Positions 23,652 to 35,389 of a DNA stretch of 64,000 bases are shown piece by piece; the stretch's first letter is position 1; each line of letters starts with the position of its first letter. The notes below the pieces were generated by a model. The model was given only the letters and a program-made list of their open reading frames with translations, was not told where the DNA came from and did not search any database. The position numbers and the translations under genes are program-made. Source of the stretch: Chrysogorgia sp. JL179-B06 (lineage: Eukaryota; Cnidaria; Anthozoa; Scleralcyonacea; Chrysogorgiidae); assembly GCA_035772405.1 (NCBI GenBank), contig JAYKKM010000418.1:604001-668000 (forward strand), written 5' to 3'.

Positions 23652-23730
23652 TAAAACATGCGTTCACTGATAAAAGTTTTTATACATATCAATAAAAACT
23701 TATATCAGTGAATGCTTGTTTTATATCATT
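23652..23730. repeat. foldback in cramped-like intron
   Basis: ATAAAACATGCGTTCACTGAT on the left pairs with ATCAGTGAATGCTTGTTTTAT on the right, with TAAAAGTTTTTAT / ATAAAAACTTA inside. Confidence 0.75.
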
Positions 23731-23793
23731 ATGTATAAACCTGATATCGGCTCGTATATTTTTTCTAAATAACTATAATAAAAATTATAATAC

Positions 23794-23984
23794 CTTGATG
23801 TGGCATCAGAAAGTAGAGCTTTAAAACTAACTGTGGTGTTGCTTGATGATGGCAACGAGTTGGCAACATCAAAGGAATTTGAAACTGTTTCAGAGTCATA
23901 TTTCATTTTCTTTGCCAGGTCTCGAAATTTCTTCACGTAATCAACACTGCTTTCATCGACAATATCACAGAAAACTTGCCCCGG
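23794..23984 (-). CDS. CRAMP1: cramped-like protein, coding exon 4
   Basis: Acceptor ...TTATAG precedes 23984 and donor AAG|GTATTA follows 23794 on the minus strand. The exon enters in phase 0, matching the donor at 29086, and leaves in phase 2. It encodes PGQVFCDIVDESSVDYVKKF, then RDLAKKMKYD and a Ser-rich stretch (63 codons). A short helix rich in charged residues is predicted from the sequence. The link to the cramped-like gene rests on strand, order and phase agreement and on a weakly recalled S-V-D-Y-V motif; no stop codon is reached, so at least one further 3' exon is missing. Confidence 0.65.
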
Positions 23985-24136
23985 CTATAATTTGAATAAC
24001 ATTTTATTTAATATAATAATAATATTTTGACAGGGAGCCCATGTCACTGGAGTGTTTTTCGATGAGGCCTTGTGTAACATAAAAGAAATAAGTAAATATA
24101 TGACAATAAGCTATAGATATGATTACATATTAGTAG

Positions 24137-24790
24137 TTAAGAGGATAATTTGCCTAATTTAAGTTTGAACAATGACAGTGACTTATGCCTGCAGAGTTCA
24201 GTAGTTAAATTGTTATAATCGTTCAAAGCTTGGTAAGTTATTTTATGTTTTCCCCAGTTAGTCTTCACTATTGGCAGGTGGAATTTGGCTTTGTTTCTGG
24301 TGTGGTATTTATGGAAATGGCTATTTGGCAGTACTTCAAAGTTTGAGTCGAAAAAGTTGTTCAAACATTTGAAAATAAAAATACAGTGATGGTCGTGACG
24401 TCTACCATCCAGACGTTTCCAATTTAGGGTTTCCAAGGCTTGAGTAGCAGAAGAGCGCATGGGTTCATTAATGATTAGTTTGGCTGACTTGTTTTGTTGG
24501 ATTTGTAGAGAATTCATTAGATTTAGATTGTTCTTATCACTCCATATAACATCTGCATAATCAAAAAGAGGGAGAATAAGTGCGTTGAATAAAGTGAGGC
24601 GGGCATCAGATGGTAGTAAATGCTTATTGCTTAACCCTTCTCAAGATGGCAAGGGGCTTCTTTATCTTTGATGTTAGGTTATGAATATGGTCATTTCAAG
24701 TGAGGTCTTCGTTTAAGGTTACTCCTAAATATTTAGAAGAGGTTACTCAATCAAGAGGGCTGTTATTAAGTTTAATATATACTTTTTAAG
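24137..24790 (-). mobile_element. LINE reverse transcriptase C-terminal fragment
   Basis: Minus strand reads KYLGVTLNEDLT...HIHNLTSKIKK...LPLFDYADVIWSD, then MNSLQIQQNKSAKLI and a C-terminal region ending TELCRHKSLSLFKLKLGKLSS at 24137. This is the thumb/C-terminal part of a jockey/CR1-like ORF2; an upstream frameshift lies near 24520-24650. It sits in the intron between cramped-like exons 3 and 4, in the same orientation as the gene. Confidence 0.8.
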
Positions 24791-25205
24791 TCTAATATAT
24801 ACTTTTTAATATATACTTTTCTCTCCTCGACAGTAAAGTTCCTATTATAAAAAGCAGGAGAATAAGTAGCAACAAAACAACAACAACGACAACGAAAACA
24901 AAAACAAAGCAGCGCTGCACAAATTACACAACTAAATTACAGGCTTTCTAGCAAATCATACGTTTCTACTTTACTAGTATACTTTTTAATATATACTTTT
25001 TAATATATACATTTTAATATATACTTTTTAACATATACTTTTCTCTCCTCGACAGTAAAGTTACTATGATAAAAAGCAGGAGAATAAGTAGCAACAAAAC
25101 AAAAACAACAGCGACGACAACGAAAACAAAAACAAAGCAGCGCTGCATACATTATATACACAACTAAATTACAGGCTTTCTAGCAAATCCTACTTTCTAC
25201 TTTAC
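24775..25205. repeat. tandem duplication, period 222 bp
   Basis: CTCTCCTCGACAGTAAAGTT begins at 24821 and again at 25043; the following CAGGAGAATAAGTAGCAACA and AAGCAGCGCTGCA also repeat. Each unit starts with ACTTTTTAATATAT subrepeats. Confidence 0.85.
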
Positions 25206-25218
25206 TACTTTTTATTAA

Positions 25219-26028
25219 AGTACCTATGCAATGAAAAATTCAGTTGTAAAATAACTCTTTTGTTTGAAAGAACTCTTGAAACTATAAAGACTAACCATTT
25301 ACAACTTTTTCATCTTCACTCTTGAGATATTAAGATTTGTTTAATATGTAAATTATCATACTTATGACATCACAATGCATAATGACTTCACAATGTATAA
25401 AAAAATTCTGCATTCTTTACTATTATAATATCATGGCTACCTCGAAATCCTTTGTTTCATGAGGGACTATTAATCTCTAAATAACCTGATCAATCACCTG
25501 CATAAAACATTAGGTACGATTAGTAACTAATCATACCTAATGTTTATGCATTAGGTACAATTAGTAACTAATCATACCTAATGTTTATGGTAAAACCTGT
25601 TTTATTTATGTACGAGTCAGAAACGACCACACCTCATTTAATTTTATTCACGTTAATGTTAATGTTTACATTCTGAACATTTGCTCCTTGCATTACTGCT
25701 CCAGTGTATGTCTTTTAGTATTCGCCGGTACAATTCCTTCCCGTGTATCCTCGATATCTTTTTTCTTTAACGAAAGTAACACGTTGCCCCGACATATACT
25801 CGCTGTCTTTTAACTGCATAAACATTACTCAAATTGCACTGCCAAACACGCTACTCATTCAGCTTATATATATGCTAAACACTCTAAAACATTTCAATAG
25901 AAGACATGAAGTGAACCATTACTTCATTGTCGAATTTCCAAGTTGTAAATGGTTAGTCTTTATAGTTTCAAGAGTTCTTTCAAACAAAATAATTATTTTA
26001 CAACTGAATTTTTCATTGCATAGGCACT
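25219..26028. mobile_element. 810-bp MITE with TTAA target duplication
   Basis: TTAA at 25215-25218 and 26029-26032 bracket terminal inverted repeats of about 100 bp (AGTACCTATGCAATGAAAAA left; complement ...CATTGCATAGGCACT right). Inside, at about 25508-25590, a hairpin CATTAGGTA..ATTAGTAACTAAT..TACCTAATG is present twice in direct orientation. No transposase. Confidence 0.88.
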
Positions 26029-26032
26029 TTAA

Positions 26033-26902
26033 ATTCGCCTTGATTTTTCTACTTTTTTCTTAAAATCAATCTTTAAGTTTTTTTTCGTGAAATCAGTTTG
26101 CTTTTGTCCTGATACTGCCAGGACAATGTAACATTTTCTCCTGCCTGGAGATAATAAACCACTGAATTTTATTGATTAAAGGTGGAGCAAGGTTGGCTAT
26201 AGGGGAGGAAAAGGTCACTTTTGTACATATACTTTATAAGACTTCAAAGCGCAAGCATATTACGAACGACGAAGTCGAATAATAAGACTTTTAGAAATTC
26301 TAATCCTTTACGAAAAAATGAGGTTATATTGAATTGTTGTGGTATTGTCATTTCAAACATTTATTGTACCTTTTCCTACTTTATTCCTACTTTACCTAAA
26401 ATTTTAGTCTTTATCCTACTTTTGACACAAAACCTGCCAGAAAGCCTGTAATCACCATTATAAACATTTCTTACATGTAAATACTTGGAGGCGTTATCCC
26501 GATTGTCATGGCATTCCGTCTCCTTGAGATCAGACTGGTTCTTTTTTGGAGTGTCCTATAAATCAATATTAAAGATTTTCAGACATTGCAGACACAACAT
26601 GCCAAAAAATTTGTTTTTGTACATTTCTTTTACGAACAAATCAATCGGAGGACGGCGGAGACGGGGGGCTTTATCCCCCAACACACATGAAATTACGCTC
26701 CTCCGTCCCCGTTTCCCCAAACCTTCGATATACCAACTTATCCATGACCCGAATAAATGTTCGAATAAATTTTGACAAATGGAAAATCCATTTTGCGCAT
26801 TACGGTAGCATTACGGTTGCATACCGCCCACGCGGGTTAATCTGTCTGGGTGCTCAAGCAACAACATGGAAAGATGGCTTTTATCAGGCTACCCATCGTA
26901 AT
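26033..26902. other. no gene seen
   Basis: Intron sequence. The open frames at 26485-26775 and 26687-26950 have no domain I recognise; CGCCCACGCGGGTTAATC recalls part of a mobile-element coding region but is not assignable. Confidence 0.4.
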
Positions 26903-27149
26903 TACGAGGTTCCAAATATATTGGCATATATTAACCATAGAACGATATAGATATATTAGCAACAGAACGATAGATATGTTATGAACAGAACGATAGATAT
27001 ATTATGTATTACTTTGTTCTTTAAAAAACCCCACTTTAAATTTCTGTTTTTATTCAGAAAGTTAAGCTGGGTTTTTAAAAGAACGAAGTAATACATAACA
27101 TATTTATCGTTCTGTTGCTAATATATGCTAATATATTTGAACCTCGTAA
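26903..27149. repeat. foldback with CGAGGTTC ends
   Basis: ACGAGGTTCCAAATATATTG on the left pairs with CAAATATATT..GAACCTCGTAA on the right. Inside, AACAGAACGATA units repeat and TATTACTTTGTTCTTTAAAA pairs with TTTTAAAAGAACGAAGTAATA. Confidence 0.75.
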
Positions 27150-27869
27150 CATGAAATTATAACCAAAATTCGGCTGTTTTTTTTTTGGTTCGCGATACCT
27201 GTATTACTGCGCAATATTTGACAGGCACGTTCGCTAAAGAAAGCCTGATACTCAATGAATACTCTAAAAGGTTGGTGTATTGCTGAAATATGTAGTATAG
27301 GTCTAACGTTTTACGCGAAGGTCCTTGGTTAGAAAGTGTAACGTAAAGTAAAAAGAGTGAAACTTTTATATGTAAAATAATCATGTGACAAAAATGAGCC
27401 AGGTACGAAAAACAATAACAAATAATTAATAAGATGTAAAAGTAGGAAAGTCATTTGCTATTTTTAACTTCAAACTTACAAGAATATTGCTACTTTTTGG
27501 CTTCGTAGGTGAACCTTCCATATTACCTAAAACATAAATACATGTATTACAAAGTTGAATAAGAAAACATCAGATGACGAGTATACGAAAATTGCGGGAA
27601 CATTATAATTGCACTTAAGACAATAGTTATTGTTTTGGAATAGATCTTCTTCACGACATGTACACATGCGTTTTTTTAGGAATGAAGACAAGGCTAGCAG
27701 TCTAAGGGGAGGGCTATATGCAGGCAGCAGTTATGGTGGATAATTGGGAAGTGGATAGCGAAAATCAAGGCGAAGTTAATCATGAAAAAACGTGCAAATG
27801 ATCGTGAATATAGACTATACAGTAGTGTTGCCATGAAAACGCAATAAAGAAATAAAAACGTGTCGCGTG
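27150..27869. other. no gene seen
   Basis: Intron; AATTAATAAGATG...AAGTCATTTGCTATTTTT near 27423-27465 resembles 44611-44655, an unclassified dispersed repeat. Confidence 0.4.
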
Positions 27870-27976
27870 CATGATATAATGTCGTTATAATGGCACGAGA
27901 GAAGCGTGTAACACACGATGTGATAGTCTAGTGTGTTGCTATAGCTTCACGAGTGCCATTATAACGACATGATATT
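27870..27976. repeat. hairpin element with GTCGTTATAATGGCAC arms
   Basis: ATATAATGTCGTTATAATGGCAC pairs with GTGCCATTATAACGACATGATAT; the loop holds further pairing (GAAGCGTGTAACACAC / GTGTGTTGCTATAGCTTC). Confidence 0.75.
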
Positions 27977-28735
27977 ACAGTGACAAAGTTTTTTTTTTTT
28001 TTTATAAAATAACATCATTATTATATCATCAGCAAAGTAAAATGAAGATTTACCAGTTAAAAAGACGTAGCTATGTGGCGTTGTTAGGTACCTTTTCTCA
28101 ACAACATAAACTTACAGGTAAAACATTTCCTTATGTCGACACGTTGATTTAACTTGTATCCATTTACTCTTTTTGTAATTAAAACGACGAGAAATTCGTC
28201 AAAATCTAGTCGTAGTGCTTTACTGGATTAATAAGCTAGCTCAGTAGCCAATCAGAGCGCGTGTAGTCACACATTTACTTCCGGTTATTTTATAATAAAT
28301 ATTAATCCTCAACAAAGTAAAAAGCTAAGACTAATACAACTATATTGTTAACCTCGTTCTTGACACTTGACGTGTTATTATTAACCCGTCCGGGTTTGGG
28401 ATTCTCATCTCTTATTGTTATTGCATAACAACCATACAAAACTACCAAAACAGATGTCAAAATTTCATGAATCATTTCACATAGTATCGCTTTTTAAGCA
28501 GCAGTCATTGCTACGTCGCTGTGTTTGGTTATACTGTACAACTTGTTTCAAAAACATACGAGTATAATATCATACAATACCAAAGCAGAACAGATTAAAA
28601 AGATTGTTTTACCAAAAAGGTTGCTAAGTGAAAAGTCTGAGCTCTGAAAAGAAACCTAAAAATATTGAACAAATTAAAATAATTAGTTTAACGTTTGCAT
28701 TGTGATGAAATGGCGAAACTACATATCGAGATATA
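27977..28735. other. no gene seen
   Basis: Intron. GCCAATCAGAGCGCGTGTAG near 28249-28268 resembles end motifs of the repeats at 19757 and 47736. Nothing else supported. Confidence 0.4.
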
Positions 28736-29020
28736 CAGTGTGTATCAAAAAACCAAAACCGGCATTAAATTAATTTGTATTCTTTTAAAATAACCTATTG
28801 TAGTAGTTTGAAATCCCTAGACACCTCTAAGCCATAGGAAGAAAAAAAGCTTTGAAATACTTTCACCATGCATACATTTCAAGTTATCTTAATTTCCCAG
28901 GTGTATAAAACCATGTTTTTTATACACATCCGTGGCTCAAAGATGTCTAGGGATTTCAAACTACAACAATAGGTTGTTTTTTAATTTTATGCCGGTTTCG
29001 TGTTTTTTCTATACACACTG
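28736..29020. mobile_element. 285-bp mariner-like MITE
   Basis: Terminal inverted repeats CAGTGTGTAT...ATACACACTG flanked by TA on each side (28734-28735; 29021-29022), as in Tc1/mariner elements. Long inner arms pair (AACCTATTGTAGTAGTTTGA against its complement), so the whole unit folds back. It ends 66 bp below the 3' end of cramped-like exon 3. Confidence 0.85.
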
Positions 29021-29085
29021 TAGTACAATTAAATGTGTTATTAAAATTACAACTAAGGACAGTAAAGTTAACTGCAATCATTTAC

Positions 29086-29618
29086 CTCTTCATTAATCCA
29101 CGTCTCTGGGTGGAACTGTTGATTATGAGTAGGAGATAATAATTTGAATGGATACTCATCCTCAGCAGATCTAAAATTATCAAGTAAATCCTGAGTATGT
29201 TCAACAGAATGACTTTCTTTGTCAAGATGTTCAATTGCCTCAGTTAGACTACTCATTTCTTTCTGACTCCTTCCTCCTCCAGCTACACCACAATCAATCT
29301 CCTCCGTACGAACATCGCCATCATTCCTCTCAGATCCAAAAAGATTTTTTGGAGTTGCACTCAGGGCAGACGACGAAGAATGGTTGACAGACTTTGAAGA
29401 AAGCAACTTTTCGACATTTCCATCTGGTTCTAAAGCAAGGTTAATAAGGGTATCTACAGAAAATTCGCTACTTGCACGATTGTGAGAGGACGAAGATGGT
29501 AAAGTAAATTGTGTATAAGGAGCAGAATCTTGACCATTGCAGGTTTCATTAGTTTCCATTACTTGAATCTGTGGTTCTCCTGCTGGGCTGGATGACTGTG
29601 ATTCCTTTAAAGTTGTAA
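29086..29618 (-). CDS. CRAMP1: cramped-like protein, coding exon 3
   Basis: Acceptor TTTTTAG before 29618 and donor GAAGAG|GTAAAT at 29086. Entry phase 1 joins the donor of exon 2; exit phase 0 joins exon 4. The 177 codons start VTTLKESQSSSPAGEP and end FHPETWINEE. The sequence is mostly disordered: Ser/Glu-rich, with FSVDTLINLALEP and SLTEAIEHLDKES as likely short helices, and LDNFRSAEDEYPFKLLSP near the end. I recognise no folded domain; the C-terminal halves of cramped proteins are likewise poorly conserved. An in-frame Met at 29559 is internal, not a start. Confidence 0.75.
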
Positions 29619-29937
29619 CTAAAAAGGAAACATACCCGTTTTTACTGAATGTGTAAAATCTTAAAGAAGCATTTCACTGAGGCCAAAGATTAGAGGAAAA
29701 TGGATAATCATTTCATTAGGAATGTTGCAGCTGACACATCCTATATCACACTGTACTTTTCAGCACTGGTCCTCGTGTAGTTTTTCACGACCGGTGCAAA
29801 CTACCATCATCGAAACGTACTCGAATTTGCCACCTATGCCAGCGATTCATGAATAAGAATCATGCCGCATACAAACCATACTTCAGTATGATGATCATAT
29901 TAGGAAAATTGTATAGTGTATTTGTAGTTATAAAACC

Positions 29938-30205
29938 AGCTGTTGTGGTCTAACGGTTACCACACATGTCTATGAGCTGGGAGACACAGGTTCAAATCCA
30001 CGGACCTCCACTCAGGGTCTTAAAAATAATTGAGGAGAAAGTGCTGCCTTTGCAATAATACCAGAAAATGGTAAGACTTTCGGGTCTTCTCGATAACGAC
30101 CTTAAATCGTAGGCCCTCGGAACCCCTATAACTGGGCTTCTAGCCTGTTGGGGTATTCCGTTCACCTAAAAGAGTGATAAATCTAATAAACTAAAATAAA
30201 CTTAA
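29938..30205 (+). mobile_element. tRNA-headed SINE, second family
   Basis: Head with A box TGGTCTAACGGTTACCACA and B box GGTTCAAATCC, followed by a ~200-bp body (GTCTTCTCGATAACGACC; CTCGGAACCCC; GGGGTATTCCG) and an A-rich end AATAAACTAAAATAAAC. The body differs from the SINE at 17170 and 58478. It lies in the intron between exons 2 and 3 of the cramped-like gene, antisense to it. Confidence 0.7.
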
Positions 30206-30480
30206 GGGACGTACATGCAGATATGCAAACTCCACTTAATTATTCCACTCCTCGAATGCTGTTCAGCATTGTTTTCAATAATCATATTCGCCATTGATGA
30301 AGGAACAACGGTACCGTTTGCTATAGATTCTTATCAACTTATCATTGTTGTTCAAACTTGTCATCAAGTTGTAACAGTATTGATGGGTAAACAATGCTGT
30401 GTTGATTGTTCACACTTGGTAGCACAACATTTCCATGTGGACAACTTGCAACAAGTTGTGTGTTTCGTCTAGCACAAGTT
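30206..30480. repeat. ACAAGTTG-rich foldback repeat
   Basis: Multiple CAACTTG / CAAGTTG palindromic words (CAACTTATC, ATCAAGTTGTAACAG, ACAACTTGCAACAAGTTGTG) give a cluster of hairpins. ATGCAAACTCCACTTAATTA at 30223 recurs as ATGCAAACGTCGCTTAATTA at 30487, bracketing the cluster as imperfect direct repeats. The 85-codon open frame here is not a gene. Confidence 0.55.
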
Positions 30481-30737
30481 GACATTATGCAAACGTCGCT
30501 TAATTACTAAAGCCTCAGCTTAACTATTAATGTTCAGGTTAATTATTAAATATCAGTTTAATTATTAAAACGTTTTACTGGCAATCAGAAAGTCACGCAT
30601 CTCTGTCCCATCTGCAAAAGCGAAAAACAGCTTTCCTTGTTATCTATACACCTGTTTACTGAATATAACAAACGTTATAATATACTTATCTTAAGTGTTA
30701 TTTACTGTACGAAATTATGTTATTGTTAAAACGTTAC

Positions 30738-32303
30738 CTGAACTTTGAGTAGACGACATGCCATCCGTAGACTGTGAAGTACCAAGCCCTGAAGGAGAAG
30801 CATTTACAACTCCTGTAGTTGGACGAGGTAACAAAGTTCTCTGGACAACAACACGGGACTGTCGACTTTTCTTCATCTTTGGTAAAAATGGCGAAGGAGT
30901 TTGAAAAGAGTTAATCGGAGTGAAACCAAATGCGAGATGATTACCACTTTTTGACGATGTACTTCTTGAAACCTGATTTAAGACTGAAGGAACGACAGAA
31001 GGAATTACTAACGAAGGTTTTTGACATGGCGGCTTTGGCGCAAGTTTGGGCGGTTTGATTGCAGACTTGGAAACCTTGTTTAACTTGCTAACATTTCTAA
31101 ATTCTCCAGAAGCTAGCTTTACCAGATGTCCTAAGGCATGGTGTGTTAGTAATGTGGAAACGTTTTGCTCCCCCGTGTTAGACAAACTGTAACACAAAGA
31201 CACTTTGCGTGGACGTCCACATTTACGATACACATCAGCAACTGTAAAGTTGCTGCAATTGGATATGTCCCACTTCTCTTGATAAAGAGAATTGTGAATT
31301 TTAATTCTTTCAGTACTTTCTTGTTTCGGAACACCAGAACATTCAAATTCATCATTTGCATCTTTGTTTTCGTTTGATGCATTTGAAGTAGTAACACTGA
31401 TGGTTTCAGTAATTACCTTACATACAGTGTCACAACTGTCTTTAACAGCATCACATGACACTCGTTCAAATTCTTCCACACAATCATTACTTCCATCGCA
31501 AAGTTTATTTTTAGGAGGGACAGTTTCAAGATCATTACATTTGCTTGATACTGAATCAGAACTAGCAAGGGATGGAGACAAAGTGATATTTGTGTTGGTA
31601 CATAACTTCCATTTAGAAATAAGATACGTCAGTAAACTATATAGGGATTTCCTCGAAGACACGGTAGTTCTTAACCGTGGATTCGTTGCTAAGCCTTGGA
31701 TTGTACTCCATGTTTTATTATCTTTAGGAACTAGCTCAATCATGATTTTGTTTGGAACATGCTCGGGCTCATCGACAACAACATTCGACACCAATAATCT
31801 TTTTAGAGCGCGACACACAGGTGCCCGTATGTATAAGTTGCGACCATGATGACGGACCATAGTCTTGCCAGTTGAGATAAGTTCAGTGAGTTTCTTTCCA
31901 TCTTTTTCTTTCAAACTATGTAATTTCTTGCGCAGTTCACCATAGCATATCACGCTACGAACCTCATGGTAGGTTTTATTCGAATCTTGATTCTTCGAAT
32001 CCTGATTCTTCGAATCCTGATCCTTCGAATCCTGATCCTTCGGTTCTGGGATATATTTTGAAATTTTATTCAGAGTTCTGTAATAGAAATGCCTTACTTG
32101 ATCTTTGTTCTTTACAACAGACGAAAGATCCCCACGACGTTTGTGTATTTTCATGAGATAATTATGAATTTTATCAAAATCTTTGCTGTGTTCTAAAAGT
32201 GCTTCAAAAAAGCAATCTTTATCCTTAGTCCCCCATGACTCCCATTGTCGTTTCTTGGCTTTCCTACGCCGGGGCATTAATGTCTTGCCAGATTTTGGTG
32301 GTT
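30738..32303 (-). CDS. CRAMP1: cramped-like protein, main exon with SANT domain
   Basis: Cramped family proteins are nuclear SANT-domain factors; Drosophila cramped affects Polycomb-type silencing and vertebrate CRAMP1 is linked to histone gene control. The exon (1566 bp) enters after acceptor TTTTTTAG with EPPKSGK, then a basic stretch PRRRKAKKR and a SANT-like domain: RQWESWGTKDKDCFFEALLE, HSKDFDKIHNYL, and the hallmark NKDQVRHFYYRTLNKISKYI. A second conserved block follows: ICYGELRKKLHSLKEK, GRNLYIRAPVCRALKRLL, and TWSTIQGLATNPRLRTTVSS. The rest is low-complexity with a conserved-looking VADVYRKCGRPRKVSLCYSL. Between SANT and the second block sits a repeated (K/N)(D/N)QDS string. Exit donor CAG|GTAACG is phase 1. 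Confidence 0.93.
31976..32042 (-). repeat. 15-bp coding minisatellite in cramped-like exon
   Basis: Plus-strand TTCGAATCCTGATCC-type units repeat four to five times in frame and encode DQDSK/NQDSK repeats just after the SANT domain. The unit length is a multiple of three, so copy changes would not shift the frame. Confidence 0.85.
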
Positions 32304-32689
32304 CTAAAAAATAACACATAATATTTCAAGCGACCAATCAAAAAGAGAATTAAAAAGTTATAATCAGCAAAATAAAACATTTTTATCTTGCGTCTTATCC
32401 CCTTGATGGAGTGGTTTCAATGTCCGGTCGATAATATGTCGTCTTTAAAAAACAACAAGCCACAACTCAAGGACAAAGCCATGGCCAAAACACAAAGAAA
32501 ACACAAGCCATCAACGCAAAGTACGGCTTGCTATGAAAAAAAACACACACAGCGATACTATTAGGTCAAAAGAATGTGAACAAAGCTAAGGCAAAAAGTT
32601 CGGTGATGCTTACAAAATGAAAAGTGAACAGACAAGTACAGGTAAGCGACTTCGTTATCTTAGTCAAACTTAGAGAGAGTAACGTAAAG
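32304..32689. other. start of the 9.3-kb cramped-like intron; no gene
   Basis: Lys/Asn-coding A-rich DNA (CACAAAGAAAACACAAGCC) without a recognised feature. The intron runs 32304-41618 and is filled mainly by the mobile elements listed below. Confidence 0.6.
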
Positions 32690-33840
32690 AGAAGTCGCAC
32701 CCATTTTCTTCAACATCTACACAGTAGACATCCCTAATACTTTGTCTGGGCAGTACACCTACGCGGACGACAGTGCGCTCGGTATCTTGGGCAAATCGTT
32801 CGCCACCATCGAGAGTACCCTCGAGTCTGACCTCCAGATCGTGAGCTAGTATTTCCACTGCTGGCACCTAAAACTCATTGGATCTAAGACTGTCTACTCT
32901 GTATTCCATCCAGCTAACAGACTGGCCAAGCACGAACTCACGATCATGCACAACGGGAGGAAGCTCGAGTTCGACCCCAATCCTGTGTACCTTGGAGTCA
33001 CATTCAACCGGAGCCTCACCTTCAGAACCCATCTGGAGAAAGTCGTGGAGAAGACCAGCAAGCGCGCCACCCCGTTCAGAAAATTGACTGGTATCGGCTG
33101 GGGAACCAACTTCACGACCCCGCGGACCTCAGTGCTCGCGCTTGTATATTCGACTGCAGAATAAGCCGCACGCGTATGTGCCCACAGCCGCCACACGAAA
33201 TTGGTGGATGTCATACATGTAATCAACGACGCTCTTGGTCTCATCTCGGGAACAATGGCCTCGATACCATGTTTCAGAAGCTATCGAAGGGCAAATACCG
33301 ACGCACGTGTTACTGATAGTGGAAGGCATCCTCCATCCTCGATCAGATGGTTGCATAATACACCTGTTACTGAAACTCGCCGACAAATCCAACCAAGCAG
33401 GCTCCCTAGTGTCCTCCATTCCCAACGACGTGCCTCCGCAACGAATCCGCCGCATACACTTCTCCCTCTTCGCGAAAGAACTTAGCTCGCGCTCCCCTCT
33501 GTCCACATCATGGGTAGAGCAGAGATGGAAGGAAACCTGGGAAGGTACCGACACAATTTCATCCTCGAACCAACCAGCGAGCCGCCTGAATGCCAACTGC
33601 CGCGCCAAGCCTGGGTCAGGCTGAATCGCCTCCGTACTTGGTGGGGGAAGGCTCGCTCCTTTCTTCACAAGATCCGAGCTGTGGACTCCAACTGCTATCC
33701 CTGTGGCTCCCCCAAGAGGGTCGAACACCTCATCTCCTTCTGCCCAATTTACAAATCGCCCCATGGCCGAGACGGCTTGGTTGAGCTCGACCAACAGACC
33801 AAAGAGTGGCTGTTACTATCGGATGTTCCTGTGTGACCAG
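32690..33840 (+). mobile_element. LINE RT C-terminal fragment (YADD type)
   Basis: Plus strand reads FNIYTVDIPNTLSGQ, the catalytic box TYADDSALGILGKSF, then LKLIGSKTVYSVFHPANRLA, YLGVTFNRSLTFRTHLEKVV and LVYSTAE. After a stop, the C-terminal region continues with LRSYRRANT- and TWWGKARSF-like blocks and ends with a CysHis knuckle-like C-x2-C (CYPCGSPKRVEHLISFCPIY). This is the 3' half of a jockey-group ORF2. GC content is higher than the surroundings, so it may be a younger or recently moved copy. Minus-strand frames over the same stretch are antisense. Confidence 0.8.
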
Positions 33841-35389
33841 CTGGAACTGTTCAAACGAACAACAACTCTTGAGTCTAAGTATTATAGTGGACCTAGTGGT
33901 AATACTTATTAATTATATTCAAAGCAGGTAAAGTACTAATTTTAATAGTAAAATATTAATGATTTGATAGATGCATGGTGATCTGGTCGAATAACCACAA
34001 TCCTGTCAAGTGAAAGACAATTTAAATGTGGAAGCAAATAAAGCATAAAGAACTAGTGCTGTTTAAATAATTAAGAATAATTAATTATTTAAATTATTCA
34101 TCACCCTTGCTTACTCAGTCACTTCACAAGCTCATTCATCATTATGAATGTAATAATTGCAATGCTTGATAATTAGCCGATATATATTGAGTACTGGTAG
34201 TTAAGGATGTAAAAAGTACAGACTATAGCTGTGTTTACACTTTACACTGCAGGTCTATAGGACCAATCTGGCCCACCACCACCTGGGCATGGCTTACATT
34301 TTACTGACAATTAGTAGTGTAAACATGCACCATACTGGCTGTCTTGCCTATAACAAACTGGGTTTACACTCTCTGATATCATGATATGGCACATGTTAGC
34401 TGGTCTGGCCTTGGCTTAGTGTGTCTGTGTAAACACTTTTGTCCTGGATTATTTAGGCCTGGACAATGCCGGTCCTAGGCTTGCAATATACAGTACGTAT
34501 TTACACAGCTTTTGTAGGATATACACTGTATACTGTATAATTGGGTAGGCTAACACTCACTGTGTCAGGGGAACATGTTAGGGATTAAACAAGTGGTGTC
34601 ACCTAAATATGTGTTATCGGTATTTAAATACCATTGAAATACCGGTACATATATGTGCATAATTAATATTAATAAAAGCAACAGAGGTCTTCTAACAGAA
34701 TAAAAGTTTATCAAGCTCATTAATAGTCAGACAACACTCTTGGTCTGGGATAAATTTAGGTATTGAATCTTTTGGTATCTGTTTATACTGACAATAAGTA
34801 ACATGCAGGTTACAGTACAGTAGGGTATGCAATCTCATGAATACAACTGTACTTTGAGTAAAATTATGAGTAACCTCTGTTAAACATGTGTGTTGATTAT
34901 TTATTATGACAACCAAAACTGACATAATTAATTTTAATAAAGTTAATATTATATAATTATAATTAATGAAATTGATTATTAATTTCAATAATCAAGAGTT
35001 ACACAATTGGCTTCTAACCTTGTCTGCGAGACAAGTTAGACAAGTTACAGTATTTCTTTCTTATACATGACTAATGGTAGTGTTGGTAGAAGTACCAGCA
35101 GACTTTCCCACTCATGTTCTATCGTTCTGTTCAGTGCACTATCCACAAACTGCACCCAAAAATTAAGCAGTTTGAAAATCTGTTCAGATTGGTAAATGAA
35201 TTCTTAAATAAATAAAATAACTGAGCACTTCACTATTAAAGCCCCAAACAGTAAGCGGGCGAGGGGTTGTTGCGCACACGTATTTCTAGTTCTACAGTAT
35301 GTTCCATGTTCTAAAACATAAAAAAAGAAATGGTTCATCGTTTGCAGTGTGCGCTCCATTGAGTTATGAATTTGGGAAATTAGAAAGAA
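33841..35389. other. no gene; GTGTTTACA-repeat region
   Basis: 34220-34445 has several TGTTTACAC / GTGTAAACA words (34231, 34317, 34364, 34429) giving possible foldbacks. 34765-34860 resembles 16026-16140. The rest is AT-rich intron. Confidence 0.45.

Noticed and set aside
31364..31849. 161-codon plus-strand frame
   Set aside because: Antisense to the well-supported cramped-like exon.
33129..33794. 221-codon minus-strand frame
   Set aside because: Antisense to the plus-strand LINE RT, which has the catalytic YADD box and C-terminal blocks.
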